Below are positions 54,725 through 63,238 of a stretch of 64,000 bases of DNA, in pieces. Under the pieces are notes generated by a model. That model was not told where the DNA came from. It ran no database searches and saw only the letters and a list, made by a program, of their open reading frames with translations. Location of the stretch: NCBI GenBank assembly GCA_019510185.1, contig JAEKKV010000022.1:29945-93944 (forward strand), given 5' to 3'. A program made the position numbers and the translations under genes. Every line of letters starts with the position of its first letter. Position 1 is the first letter of the stretch. This DNA comes from Verrucomicrobiota bacterium. GTDB lineage: Bacteria; Verrucomicrobiota; Verrucomicrobiia; Opitutales; Opitutaceae.

Positions 54725-55681
54725 ATGTCCGCCGTTTCCTGGCCCCCCACCCTTGCCGGCACGCCCGCCGTCGCCGTCATCGAACGCGCCATCAAGGGCC
54801 GCCGCCTGTCGCACAGCCTGCTCATCACCGGCGACGACCACGAAACGCTCCTCGCCGTGGCGCACGCCATCGCGGACCGGTTGTTGAACACACCGCGGTC
54901 TAGCGCTTCGTTCCCGCCCGAGAACCATCCCGACTGTTTCGCGCTGCGTCCGGCGGGCAAGATGCGGCAGATCTCCGCCGACTCCACCCGCGAGCTGATC
55001 GGCAAGGTCCAGGTCTCCCCCACCGTCGCCACGCTCAAGGTCGGTATCATCCACGAGTGTGACCGCATGAACGTCGCCTCGGCCAACGTGTTCTTGAAAA
55101 CGTTGGAGGAGCCGCCCGCCAACACGACGCTGCTGATGCTCACCACGCGGCCCTACGCGCTGCTCCCCACCATCCGCAGCCGCTGCCTGCATTTTCGTTT
55201 TCCCGGGATCAACACCGCCTTCACGCCCGACGGCTGGGCTTCGTGGATCGCCGATTATCAGGCCTGGCTCGGCCGCCTCGCCGAGGGCGTCACCGACAAG
55301 AAAGCCATCGCCGACTCCGTCTTCGCCGCCTACGGCCTGATGGCCCGCTTCGGCACCGTCCTTGAATTCGCCACCGGCGAAATCTGGAAGCAGCAAAAAG
55401 CCAAGCTCCCGCCCGACCTCGCCGAGGACGAGCAAGTCGCCATCGAAACGGGCATCGCCAACGGCCTTCGCACCCGCCTCTTCGCCGAAATCGAGCAGGC
55501 CACCCGCGGCTTTGCCCTCGCCCGCCTGCGCCAAGGCGACGAGGCTACGCGGCGCGCCCTCACCGCCGCCATCGACAAGCTCGAACACGACGTGGGCCTG
55601 CTGCGCCTGAACCTGAACGAAGCCGCCGCCTTGGAGGAATTTCTCCTAAGCTCGCTGCGGCTTTGGACGCGGAAAGCCTGA
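54725..55681 (+). CDS. holB: DNA polymerase III delta-prime-like clamp-loader subunit
   Basis: A 318-residue AAA+-like protein of the clamp loader. SHSLLITGDDHETLLAVAHAIADRL occupies the Walker A place but the GxxxxGKT sequence is absent, as expected for delta-prime rather than gamma/tau. VGIIHECDRMNVASANVFLKTLEEPPANTTLLMLTT and ALLPTIRSRCLHFRF (SRC motif) are classic. The four-Cys zinc module of E. coli delta-prime is not evident. The C-terminal half is helical. It follows tmk by 21 bases and forms an operon with it and probably the PfkB gene. Confidence 0.87.
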   Translation: MSAVSWPPTLAGTPAVAVIERAIKGRRLSHSLLITGDDHETLLAVAHAIADRLLNTPRSSASFPPENHPDCFALRPAGKMRQISADSTRELIGKVQVSPTVATLKVGIIHECDRMNVASANVFLKTLEEPPANTTLLMLTTRPYALLPTIRSRCLHFRFPGINTAFTPDGWASWIADYQAWLGRLAEGVTDKKAIADSVFAAYGLMARFGTVLEFATGEIWKQQKAKLPPDLAEDEQVAIETGIANGLRTRLFAEIEQATRGFALARLRQGDEATRRALTAAIDKLEHDVGLLRLNLNEAAALEEFLLSSLRLWTRKA

Positions 55682-55697
55682 GCCCGCGGTGGCGCGC

Positions 55698-56468
55698 CTA
55701 CGCGCCCAACACGGCGCGCACGAACTCCGCCCGCGTTTCCATGTGCGGATTGTGTCCGGAGCCGGCGATGATCTCCATCTGCGCGCCCGGAAAATGCCGC
55801 TCGATGATCTCCCTGTCCTCCGGCTGCACATAGCGGGACTTGCCGCCTTTGATGAAAAGCGTGGGACCCGCAAAACGGTCGTCGTCCTGCAACGAGTTCT
55901 TTTCAATCACCGGCAGCGACGCGGTCAGCGCGGGCAGGTTGATCTGCCATTTCCAGCCGCCCGTCTCGGTGCGCTCCAGATTCGTCACGAGAAATTTTCG
56001 CATCGCCCAGTCGCTCACCCGCGCCTCGAAGCGCAGCTCGGCCTCGCCGCGCGATTGCAGGGTATCGAGCCGCAGCTCGTTCATCGCCGCGAATTCGAAG
56101 CGGTGTCCGTGCGACACGTAATCCTTCGGCGCGATGTCCACCACCACCAGCCGCTCCACCCGTTCCGGATGGCGGCAGGCGAGCAACATCGCGGTTTTCC
56201 CGCCCATGCTGTGCCCGACCAGCGTGACGCGTTTCAAGTGCTGTGCGTCCATCCAAGCCAGCACGTCGGCGGCCATCGCCTCGTAGGTCATCTCGTCCGC
56301 ATGCGGCGAGCGGCCGTGGTTGCGCAGGTCCGGCGCCAGCACGTGATAGTGCTCCGCCAGATCGCCGCCCGTGGTCAGCCAATTGCGCGACGACCCGAGC
56401 AGACCATGCAAGACCACCAGCGGCGGATTGCCCGCCCCGCCCAGATCGCGATGAAAAAGTGAGACCAC
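55698..56468 (-). CDS. Alpha/beta hydrolase (YbfF-like esterase)
   Basis: A 256-residue serine hydrolase. The oxyanion strand is PPLVVLHGLLGSSRNW, then LAPDLRNHGRSPH; the nucleophile elbow is VTLVGHSMGGKTAM, the acid is in VVDIAPKDY, and the catalytic His is in IAGSGHNPHMETR near the C terminus. The likely start is the GTG at 56468 (VVSLFHRDLG); an upstream in-frame stretch rich in valine is not conserved and is excluded. Substrate unknown; YbfF acts on short-chain acyl esters. It is convergent with the delta-prime gene. Confidence 0.85.
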   Translation of the reverse strand: MVSLFHRDLGGAGNPPLVVLHGLLGSSRNWLTTGGDLAEHYHVLAPDLRNHGRSPHADEMTYEAMAADVLAWMDAQHLKRVTLVGHSMGGKTAMLLACRHPERVERLVVVDIAPKDYVSHGHRFEFAAMNELRLDTLQSRGEAELRFEARVSDWAMRKFLVTNLERTETGGWKWQINLPALTASLPVIEKNSLQDDDRFAGPTLFIKGGKSRYVQPEDREIIERHFPGAQMEIIAGSGHNPHMETRAEFVRAVLGA

Positions 56469-56606
56469 GACGACCACGAAGACAATGAAACCGGCCGAGG
56501 CAAAGCCCGGATTTCGCCCGGTCCGGCCGGGATTGCGGCGTTTACTTCCTCCGGGCGCCCGCCACACTCGTGTTCACCCCGCCCGGCGTACGCCCCGCCC
56601 GGTTTT

Positions 56607-58043
56607 ATGCCCGCTTCCCACTATGATCTGATCGTGATCGGCTCCGGCCCCGCCGGCGAAAAAGGCGCGGCCCAAGCGGCCTATTTCGGCAAACGCGTCG
56701 CGCTCATCGAACGCGAGCCCGTGTTGGGCGGAGCCGCCGCCAACACCGGCACGCTGCCCTCGAAGACGCTCCGCGAAACCGCGCTGTACCTGTCCGGCTT
56801 CCGCCAGCGCGGACTCTTCGGCGTCAGCATGGCGCTCAAGGATGAGGTCACCGCCCGAGATTTTCTTTATCGCGAACGCCAGGTTCAAACCACCGAGCAC
56901 CTGCGCATCGCCGACAATCTCAAGCGCCACCGCATCGATTTTTATCAGGGCCACGCGTCCTTCACGGATGCCCACACGATTAAAGTCGCGCCTCGCGAGG
57001 GCGAAGCGTCCGTCTTGTCCGCCGATGTCGTGCTGCTCGCCACCGGTTCGCACCCGTTTCGCCCGTCCGTCTTCCCGTTCGACGACGCGCGGGTCTATGA
57101 CTCTGACACCATTCTCAACCTGCACGACATTCCCCGCACCCTGCTCGTGGTGGGCGCCGGGGTGATCGGCTGCGAGTACGCCTGCATCTTCGCCGCGCTC
57201 GGTATCCGGGTGACCTTGCTGGAGGGACATGAGCGGTTGCTGCCGTTTCTCGATGCCGAGATCGCCGGACTGCTCACCCGGAGCATGGTCGAGATGGGCA
57301 TCGACGTGCGCTTCAACGAAACCGTCACCAGCGTCGCCGCCACGCCCGCGGGCCTCGCGGTCGCGCTCGCCTCCGGGGCCGGCCTCACCCCCGAGACGAT
57401 TCTCGTCGCCGCCGGTCGCAGCGGCAACACCGACGGCCTCAACCTCTCCGCCGCCGGCCTCGTTCCGGCCAAGCGCGGGGCGCTTGCGGTCAACGAACAT
57501 TACCAGACCGCCATCCCGCATATTTATGCCGCCGGCGACGTGATCGGCTTTCCCGCGCTCGCCGCCACGTCCATGGAGCAGGCGCGCGTCGCCATGGTGC
57601 ACGCCTTCGATCTCAAATATAAAACGCGCGTCGCCCCCATCCTGCCCTACGGCATCTACACGATTCCCGAATGCTCCATGGCTGGCGAATCCGAGGAGTC
57701 GCTCACCAAGAAAAATCTTCCGTTCATCGTCGGCGTCGCCCGCTACAACGCCAACGCCCGCGGCCAGATCATCGGCGATAAAAACGGTTTCCTTAAACTC
57801 CTCTTCGCGGCCGACACCCTGAAACTCCTCGGCGTCCACGCGATCGGCGAGCAGGCCAGCGAACTCGTGCACATCGGGCTCGTCGCCCTCAACACCGGCG
57901 CCGGCGCCGACCTTTTCATCGAGACCTGTTTCAACTACCCCACGCTCGGCGAGCTCTACAAATACGCCACCTACGACGCCCTCGGCCGCCGCGCCAAACT
58001 CGCCGTCGGCCCAGCAGGAGTTGTCGGCTCAGTGGCCAAGTGA
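56607..58043 (+). CDS. sthA: Soluble pyridine nucleotide transhydrogenase (SthA-like)
   Basis: A 478-residue FAD-dependent enzyme exchanging hydride between NADH and NADPH. The FAD site is VIGSGPAGEKGA, and the NAD(P) site is VVGAGVIGCEYACIFAALG. The redox-disulfide Cys pair of lipoamide dehydrogenases is replaced by NTGTLPSKTLRE, which is the signature of SthA-type enzymes. HIYAAGDVIGFPALAATSMEQ and the C-terminal NYPTLGELYKYATYDAL interface helix match too. A hairpin (58127-58145) lies downstream. Confidence 0.93.
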   Translation: MPASHYDLIVIGSGPAGEKGAAQAAYFGKRVALIEREPVLGGAAANTGTLPSKTLRETALYLSGFRQRGLFGVSMALKDEVTARDFLYRERQVQTTEHLRIADNLKRHRIDFYQGHASFTDAHTIKVAPREGEASVLSADVVLLATGSHPFRPSVFPFDDARVYDSDTILNLHDIPRTLLVVGAGVIGCEYACIFAALGIRVTLLEGHERLLPFLDAEIAGLLTRSMVEMGIDVRFNETVTSVAATPAGLAVALASGAGLTPETILVAAGRSGNTDGLNLSAAGLVPAKRGALAVNEHYQTAIPHIYAAGDVIGFPALAATSMEQARVAMVHAFDLKYKTRVAPILPYGIYTIPECSMAGESEESLTKKNLPFIVGVARYNANARGQIIGDKNGFLKLLFAADTLKLLGVHAIGEQASELVHIGLVALNTGAGADLFIETCFNYPTLGELYKYATYDALGRRAKLAVGPAGVVGSVAK

Positions 58044-58126
58044 AAATAAGGGGTTCACTCACCCCGGCGGCATCAGCCGCCCCTCCGCTCAACCGTGAAG
58101 GCCATTGGCCGAAACCGCTCCCAAAG

Positions 58127-58145
58127 AAACTCCCGTTGGGAGTTT
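58127..58145 (+). other. Hairpin between sthA and mutS
   Basis: Perfect 8-base stem AAACTCCC / GGGAGTTT with loop GTT, 84 bases after the sthA stop. No long T run follows, so a terminator role is possible but not firm. Confidence 0.45.
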
Positions 58146-58250
58146 CCATGAGTGGTCAAAACCTCCGACTCCGTCGCCCCTCCGCCCCGCCCCTCATTCC
58201 CTGCAATTTTTTCGTGCCTCCCGCCGCGTTTCCCGTTCGCATCGTCCCCC

Positions 58251-60821
58251 ATGTCGTCCGCCCCCGAAAAACTCACCCCGATGATGCAGCAATACTTCGA
58301 GGTGCGACGCGGGCTGCCCCGCGACACCCTGTTGCTCTTCCGGCTCGGCGACTTTTTCGAGATGTTTTTCGACGACGCCGCCGCCGCGTCGAAGATCTGC
58401 GGCCTCACCCTCACCAAGCGCCAGGAGACGCCGATGGCCGGCATCCCCGCCCACTCGCTCGACAACTACGTCACCAAGCTCCTCGCCGCCGGTAAAAAAG
58501 TCGCCATCTGCGACCAGGCCGAGCCCGCCAAGGCCGGCAAACTCGTCCGCCGCGCCCTCACCCGCATTCTCTCCCCCGGCACCACCCTCGCCGCCAACCA
58601 GCTCGACGCCTCGCGCAACCACTACCTCTGCGCCGTCGTCCTCGACAAAGCCGGCCTGCACGTCGCCTGGCTCGATCTCTCCACCGGCGAGTTCAAGGTC
58701 GCGACCGATGCCCGCGCGGAAAATCTTCTCCCCGTCCTCACCGCCCTCGACCCCGCCGAGCTGCTCGTGATCGAAGGCGAACTCGAACGCTGGAAAACCG
58801 CCCCGCACGACCAGACCGCCGTCCACGCCCTTCACGCCTTCGCCTCCGGCCGCCTCGTCACCGACCTGCCCGGCTATCATTTTGAATCCTCCGAAGGCGC
58901 GCGCACGATCACGACCACCCTCGGCGTGCTGAACCTCCAAGGCTTCGGCCTCGCCCCCGACCATCCCGCCCTCGGCCCCGCCGGCGCGGTCGTCCATTAC
59001 GCCACCGAAAACCTCTGCGCCAAACCGGAAAACCTCCGCTCGCTTCAGGAATACCGCAGCGCCCGCACCCTCCTCCTCGACCCTGCCACCCTGCGCAACC
59101 TGGAGATTTTCCAGTCCTCCCGCGGCACCCGCGACGGCTCGCTCCTCTCCGCCATCAACCGCACCGGCACCGCCGCCGGCGCCCGCCTCCTCGAACGCTG
59201 GCTCGCCTCGCCCACCCTCGACCTGCCCGAGATCCAGCGCCGCTCCGCCATCGTCGGCGAACTCCTCGCCCGGCCCATGCAGCTCGGCGAACTCCGCGAG
59301 CACCTCGGCCAGATCCGCGACATCCCGCGCATCCTCGGCCGCCTTCAAAACCGCCTCCGCAATCCCCGCGAACTCGGCGGCATCCGCGACACCCTCGCCC
59401 AACTCCCCGACCTCCGCACCACGCTCGGCACCTTCGGCCCGGACGCCAGCCTCGCGTCGCTCGCCGCCAATATCCAGGAGCTCCCTGCTCTCCGCCAGCT
59501 CCTCGCCTCCGCCCTCGCCGACGAACTCCCCGCCGACCTGGCCGACGGCAATTTCATCCGCGCCGGCTACGACGCCGAGCTCGACCGCCTGCGCGGCCTC
59601 ACCAGCGGCAACAAGACCTGGCTCTCCGACCTCGAAAGCGCCGAACAGGCCCGCACCGGCATCCGCAGCCTCAAGGTCAAGTTCACCGGCAATTTCGGCT
59701 ACTACATCGAGATCACCAAGGCCAACCTCCACCTTGTCCCCGCCGACTACATCCGCCGCCAGACCACCGTCGGCGGCGAACGCTACGTCACCGAAAGCCT
59801 CCGCCAGAAGGAAAAGGAAATCTTCCACGCCGAGGAAAACGCTCTCTCCCGCGAGCAATCCCTTTTCGCCGACCTCGTCGCCGCCGTCCTCGACGATTCC
59901 ATCGCCCTCGCGCAGACGGCCGACGCCCTCGCCGAACTCGACGTCCTCGCCGGCTGGGCCGTCCTCGCCCGCGAGTGGGACTACTGCCAGCCCGAACTCG
60001 ACGAAGGCGACGTGTTGGAAATCGCCGAAGGCCGCCACCCCGTCGTCGAGCAGATGCTCCGCTCCCCCTCGTCCTCTGGCGGCTCGCAGGCCTTCGTCCC
60101 CAACGACACCGCCCTCTCCACCACCGAGGCTCAGATCGCGCTCATCACCGGTCCCAACATGGCCGGTAAATCGACCTACATCCGCCAGGTCGCGCTCATC
60201 ACCCTCCTCGCCCAGGTCGGCTGCTGGACGCCCGCCAAACGCTGCCGCGTCGGCCTCGTGGATCGCATCTTCTCCCGCGTCGGCGCGAGCGACGACCTCG
60301 CCCGCGGCAACTCGACCTTCATGGTCGAGATGAACGAGACCGCCAACATCCTCAACAACGCCACCGACCGCTCGCTCATCATTCTCGACGAGATCGGCCG
60401 CGGCACCTCGACCTACGACGGCCTCTCCATCGCCTGGGCGGTGGTCGAGCACCTCCACCGCGACGCGGACAAAGGCCCGCGCACCCTTTTTGCTACGCAT
60501 TACCAGGAGCTGACTCAGCTCGAAAAGCCGCTCCCCCGCCTGAAGAATTATTCCGTGGCGGTGAAAGAGTGGAACGACGAGATCGTCTTCGTTCGCCGCG
60601 TGATCCCCGGCGCCGCCGACCGCAGCTACGGAATCCAAGTCGCCCGCCTCGCCGGTCTACCGCTGAGCGTCATCGACCGCGCCAAAACCATCCTCGCCAA
60701 GCTGGAAAGCGACGACACCAGCATCGAGCTCCCCGCCAGCGCGGCGAGCGCCCCGAAAGCCAAGCCCAAGAAAAAAATCACCGTCACCCCCGCGGACGAC
60801 TCCCAGCTCGGCCTATTCTGA
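58251..60821 (+). CDS. mutS: DNA mismatch repair protein MutS
   Basis: A full-length 856-residue mismatch sensor. The N-terminal mismatch-binding motif is RLGDFFEMFFDDA (Phe-x-Glu), the clamp and lever domains fill the middle, and the ATPase has Walker A TGPNMAGKSTYIRQ, Walker B LIILDEIGRGTSTYDGL, and the FATHYQEL motif. The C-terminal tail after about 800 is short and lysine-rich, ending QLGLF. The ATG at 58251 gives the conserved KLTPMMQQYFEVRRGLP start. No mutL is nearby. A repeat-like hairpin follows directly. Confidence 0.98.
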   Translation: MSSAPEKLTPMMQQYFEVRRGLPRDTLLLFRLGDFFEMFFDDAAAASKICGLTLTKRQETPMAGIPAHSLDNYVTKLLAAGKKVAICDQAEPAKAGKLVRRALTRILSPGTTLAANQLDASRNHYLCAVVLDKAGLHVAWLDLSTGEFKVATDARAENLLPVLTALDPAELLVIEGELERWKTAPHDQTAVHALHAFASGRLVTDLPGYHFESSEGARTITTTLGVLNLQGFGLAPDHPALGPAGAVVHYATENLCAKPENLRSLQEYRSARTLLLDPATLRNLEIFQSSRGTRDGSLLSAINRTGTAAGARLLERWLASPTLDLPEIQRRSAIVGELLARPMQLGELREHLGQIRDIPRILGRLQNRLRNPRELGGIRDTLAQLPDLRTTLGTFGPDASLASLAANIQELPALRQLLASALADELPADLADGNFIRAGYDAELDRLRGLTSGNKTWLSDLESAEQARTGIRSLKVKFTGNFGYYIEITKANLHLVPADYIRRQTTVGGERYVTESLRQKEKEIFHAEENALSREQSLFADLVAAVLDDSIALAQTADALAELDVLAGWAVLAREWDYCQPELDEGDVLEIAEGRHPVVEQMLRSPSSSGGSQAFVPNDTALSTTEAQIALITGPNMAGKSTYIRQVALITLLAQVGCWTPAKRCRVGLVDRIFSRVGASDDLARGNSTFMVEMNETANILNNATDRSLIILDEIGRGTSTYDGLSIAWAVVEHLHRDADKGPRTLFATHYQELTQLEKPLPRLKNYSVAVKEWNDEIVFVRRVIPGAADRSYGIQVARLAGLPLSVIDRAKTILAKLESDDTSIELPASAASAPKAKPKKKITVTPADDSQLGLF

Positions 60822-60827
60822 AGGTAG

Positions 60828-60849
60828 GGCGCGTTATCCCTAACGCGCC
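60828..60849 (+). repeat. Repeat-type hairpin after mutS (copy of lepA terminator stem)
   Basis: Stem GGCGCGTT / AACGCGCC with loop ATCCCT begins 7 bases after the mutS stop. The same 8-base stem occurs after lepA (26749-26770) with a different loop, suggesting a dispersed short repeat. Here no T run follows. Confidence 0.65.
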
Positions 60850-60870
60850 GCTTTGCCTTGCCGGTTGTAG

Positions 60871-60889
60871 ACGCGGCGTCTCGCCGCGT
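60871..60889. repeat. Second GC hairpin downstream of mutS
   Basis: Perfect 8-base stem ACGCGGCG / CGCCGCGT with loop TCT, 21 bases beyond the previous hairpin. Intergenic tandem hairpins of this kind look like REP-type elements. Confidence 0.55.
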
Positions 60890-61006
60890 TCCGAGTATAG
60901 GAGCACGCTTGCACGTCACTTACCCCATCCGTCATCAGCGCCCCTGCCCCGGCCCACGTCTTGCTGACGGATTGCCAAACACTCCCCGTCCGCACAACTT
61001 GCTGTC

Positions 61007-61228
61007 ATGAACACCGCGCTCGCCAGCGAGATCAGCCGGCTCACCCCGGCGGAAAAACTCCAACTCGTGGAAGAACTCTGGGACGATCTGGCCGCCAGCG
61101 AAGACCGCCTGCCGATTCCCGCATGGCACGAGAAGCTGCTCGCCGAAGACCAGGCCCGCTATCAAGCCAACTCCACCGAGGGTTCCTCATGGTCTGAGGC
61201 CAAGGCCCGCATCCTCGGTAAGTCGTGA
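61007..61228 (+). CDS. Antitoxin, addiction-module component
   Basis: A 73-residue protein of the short antitoxin family (PF09720-like). The helical N terminus is SEISRLTPAEKLQLVEELWDDLAASEDRLPIPAWHEKLLAEDQARY, the typical LTxxEKLxLIEELWDSL pattern with the following PxxxWHxxxLxxR. It would bind and silence the toxin encoded directly after it. The stop overlaps the toxin start by 4 bases (GTGA), so the pair is an operon. It lies in an intergenic stretch full of hairpins. Confidence 0.85.
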   Translation: MNTALASEISRLTPAEKLQLVEELWDDLAASEDRLPIPAWHEKLLAEDQARYQANSTEGSSWSEAKARILGKS

Positions 61229-61539
61229 ACCACCGCTTGATTATCGCCCCGCTCGCGGAGGCCGATATCAAAACCAGCTTTTCTTGGTATGAGGAACGCT
61301 CGCCCGGCTTGGGTGAAGACTTCATGCACCGGGTTGATGCGAAGCTCGCCGTGATCGCCGAGTCCCCTCAACTCTTCCGCAAACGCTTCGGTCTCTACCG
61401 CCTCGCCGCCACCGAACGCTTTCCCTACTCGATCTATTTCATTTGGGATGAAACCGCAGGAATCGTCAGCGTGCGCCGCGTGCTCCACTTTAAACAAGAC
61501 AGGAATGCCGGTCTGGTGCCGCTTTCATCGGACAGTTAA
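61225..61539 (+). CDS. ParE/RelE-type toxin
   Basis: A 104-residue toxin candidate starting at a GTG. The RelE/ParE fold is recognisable: LIIAPLAEADIKTSFSWYEERSPGLGEDFMHRVDAKLAVI, then FRKRFGLYRLAATERFPYSIYFIWDE and VSVRRVLHFKQD. The SWYEE...GLGEDF pattern is typical of the ParE-like toxins paired with PF09720 antitoxins. It could act on DNA gyrase (ParE) or mRNA (RelE); the sequence does not tell. It overlaps the antitoxin by 4 bases. Confidence 0.85.
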   Translation: MNHRLIIAPLAEADIKTSFSWYEERSPGLGEDFMHRVDAKLAVIAESPQLFRKRFGLYRLAATERFPYSIYFIWDETAGIVSVRRVLHFKQDRNAGLVPLSSDS

Positions 61540-61654
61540 CCGCTCATAACCGCTGAACTCCGCTAATCCGGACCTCCGTCCTTAGCGCCTGTTAGCAAAT
61601 CTTAGTGGTTCCTCTGACACAGAGGGCACAGAGTCGATCGCGACCCAATGCGGT

Positions 61655-62473
61655 TTAATATGACACCGTCGGAATGACTATGATGTTTGACCGGCCTTTG
61701 CTAATAATTTCGATAAGGATTTGGGTAGCCAGTGCCTGCAAATCAAGGCGCCTCTTTCGTGCCGGCTGGTCCGCGATATAGACATTAAAATTCATGGGGG
61801 CGGGGGCGGCAGCGGGCTCCGGCTCCGCAATCTCAACGTTGTGCGACGGCAGCGGTAAACCCACCGTCCGGTTGCCATAGGGTATGCGTTTTTTGATGGG
61901 TTCAGGGTATTGGTTTTCAACCTGAAGCCGGGCCATCAACGCATCAATGGTCTTGGCGGCCTCGCTGCGGCCCAACCCGTTCAAGCACGCGGAATATTCC
62001 GATAAAATAACCATGAACGATGCTGGCCTTGCCGAATCTACCGGGATTTTCGTGAGAATCAGTAGCAGTTCATCATAATATGCCACGGCCTCTTTATATT
62101 TACGTTGGTCGAGGTTGATTCTGGCGAGCTGAGTGAGATCCGCCTCGATAGGACCATTCGTCTTTTTATCTATTTCCAACGCCTTCAGAAAAGAGGTCTC
62201 GGCATCGGTAAATTCACCCAACACCGCGAGACTGAGCCCATACTCAAAATACATTTCCGCCAGCGTGGTGAGCGCCCGGCCCTCCTGCTCGGCGCAGACA
62301 ACCGCCGCCGCATACTCGGTGCGCACGGTGGGCCAGTCATTTTTCAGCTTGGCGGCGTCGCCCGCGATGGCATGGCGTGTGGATGGCCTGAAATTACTAT
62401 TGCTGACAAAGCTCGCACAGCCGGAGAGGAAAGCAATGAAAGCAATCAAGACTAAGAAAAGGGACGTTCTCAT
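61655..62473 (-). CDS. TPR-repeat lipoprotein, unknown function
   Basis: A 272-residue exported protein. The signal ends with lipobox LSGC (Cys19). TPR-like helices fill the middle (about 55-175; for example AEMYFEYGLSLAVLGEFTDAETSFLKALEIDKK and INLDQRKYKEAVAYYDELLLIL). The C terminus has a proline/alanine-rich linker (EPEPAAAPAPMNF) and a basic segment. No named family recognised. It is in the AT-richer right-hand segment and reads away from the toxin gene; 90 bases separate it from the membrane-protein gene upstream. Confidence 0.75.
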   Translation of the reverse strand: MRTSLFLVLIAFIAFLSGCASFVSNSNFRPSTRHAIAGDAAKLKNDWPTVRTEYAAAVVCAEQEGRALTTLAEMYFEYGLSLAVLGEFTDAETSFLKALEIDKKTNGPIEADLTQLARINLDQRKYKEAVAYYDELLLILTKIPVDSARPASFMVILSEYSACLNGLGRSEAAKTIDALMARLQVENQYPEPIKKRIPYGNRTVGLPLPSHNVEIAEPEPAAAPAPMNFNVYIADQPARKRRLDLQALATQILIEIISKGRSNIIVIPTVSY

Positions 62474-62563
62474 TTTTAGCCGGACGTAAATCCAAAGGAA
62501 TCATGAGACTTCAGAAAGGAGGTCGAGGCGAGTTTTGTCATTCAGCCAGTCTGGTTCCTCCGT

Positions 62564-63226
62564 TCACCTCAGCGAATGAAGGAATTTCGAGATTCTATGG
62601 GCTGTATCGGGCCTAGGGGTTTTAAAGATGAAAAATTCTCGATTCTCCCAAATAACCGGCAAGCCCGTGACTTCTTCCAATTGCGCGTCAAACGCCTCAA
62701 ATAATTTGGGATTAGCCTGCGCCCACGATGGTGGCATGAATTCGAAACTCAGATAAAGACTACCATCGTCCATTGAGCATATACTGGGATCTCCGCATTC
62801 ATCGAATCCTGAAACAGGCGTCACCTCTACGGGCTTGGCCAATGGCCGCTCTTCACTCTTGGGTAAATTCCGTTCCACGAAGCTTCGGATATAGGGGCCG
62901 ATAATAGGCAAAAAACATATAACTCGCAGATAGCCGTAAAGCGTGTGTGCGGTCGCCTTTCCGTAAAGCATGGTCCCCTCCGCTTTCATCCTGTAAATAA
63001 TCTCCCTAGTAGTGAAAACAGACGCAAAAAAACCGATCAGAATAATTACGCCGCCAATCTCATAAAATCCAGCAATATGATATTTATTGCTGAAATAAAT
63101 AAAAGGCAATCCGAGCAAAATACCGCCGATAAAGAACCCGAGAAATAATAACCTTTGAACGATGGCGTAACTGACCACATTAACGAGATATCCACCTTGG
63201 GGTTTCATGAGTTTGAAACGTATCAC
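62564..63226 (-). CDS. Two-helix membrane protein, unknown function
   Basis: A 220-residue protein. Two hydrophobic helices (about 18-45 and 53-72) sit at the N terminus, a third hydrophobic stretch near 98-113 (LRVICFLPIIGPYI) may be another segment, and the last 100 residues are soluble, with FDECGDPSICSMDDGSLYLSFEFMPPSWA. An ATG 18 bases downstream of the first is an alternative start. I recognise no family. Base composition is lower in GC than the rest of the window. The dGTPase-like gene lies 12 bases upstream, so the two are probably co-transcribed. Confidence 0.65.
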   Translation of the reverse strand: MIRFKLMKPQGGYLVNVVSYAIVQRLLFLGFFIGGILLGLPFIYFSNKYHIAGFYEIGGVIILIGFFASVFTTREIIYRMKAEGTMLYGKATAHTLYGYLRVICFLPIIGPYIRSFVERNLPKSEERPLAKPVEVTPVSGFDECGDPSICSMDDGSLYLSFEFMPPSWAQANPKLFEAFDAQLEEVTGLPVIWENREFFIFKTPRPDTAHRISKFLHSLR

Positions 63227-63238
63227 CGCAAGAATCCT

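Noticed and set aside
58194..60638. A very long open frame on the minus strand across mutS, 814 codons
   Set aside because: It mirrors mutS in a GC-rich, Ala/Gly/Glu-biased antisense frame with no recognisable domain. Antisense open frames of this kind are expected at high GC.
61540..61654. Short intergenic stretch with CACAGAGGGCACAGAG-like direct repeats after the toxin gene
   Set aside because: Only short imperfect repetition (ACAGAGGGCACAGAG), too little for a repeat array or attachment site claim.
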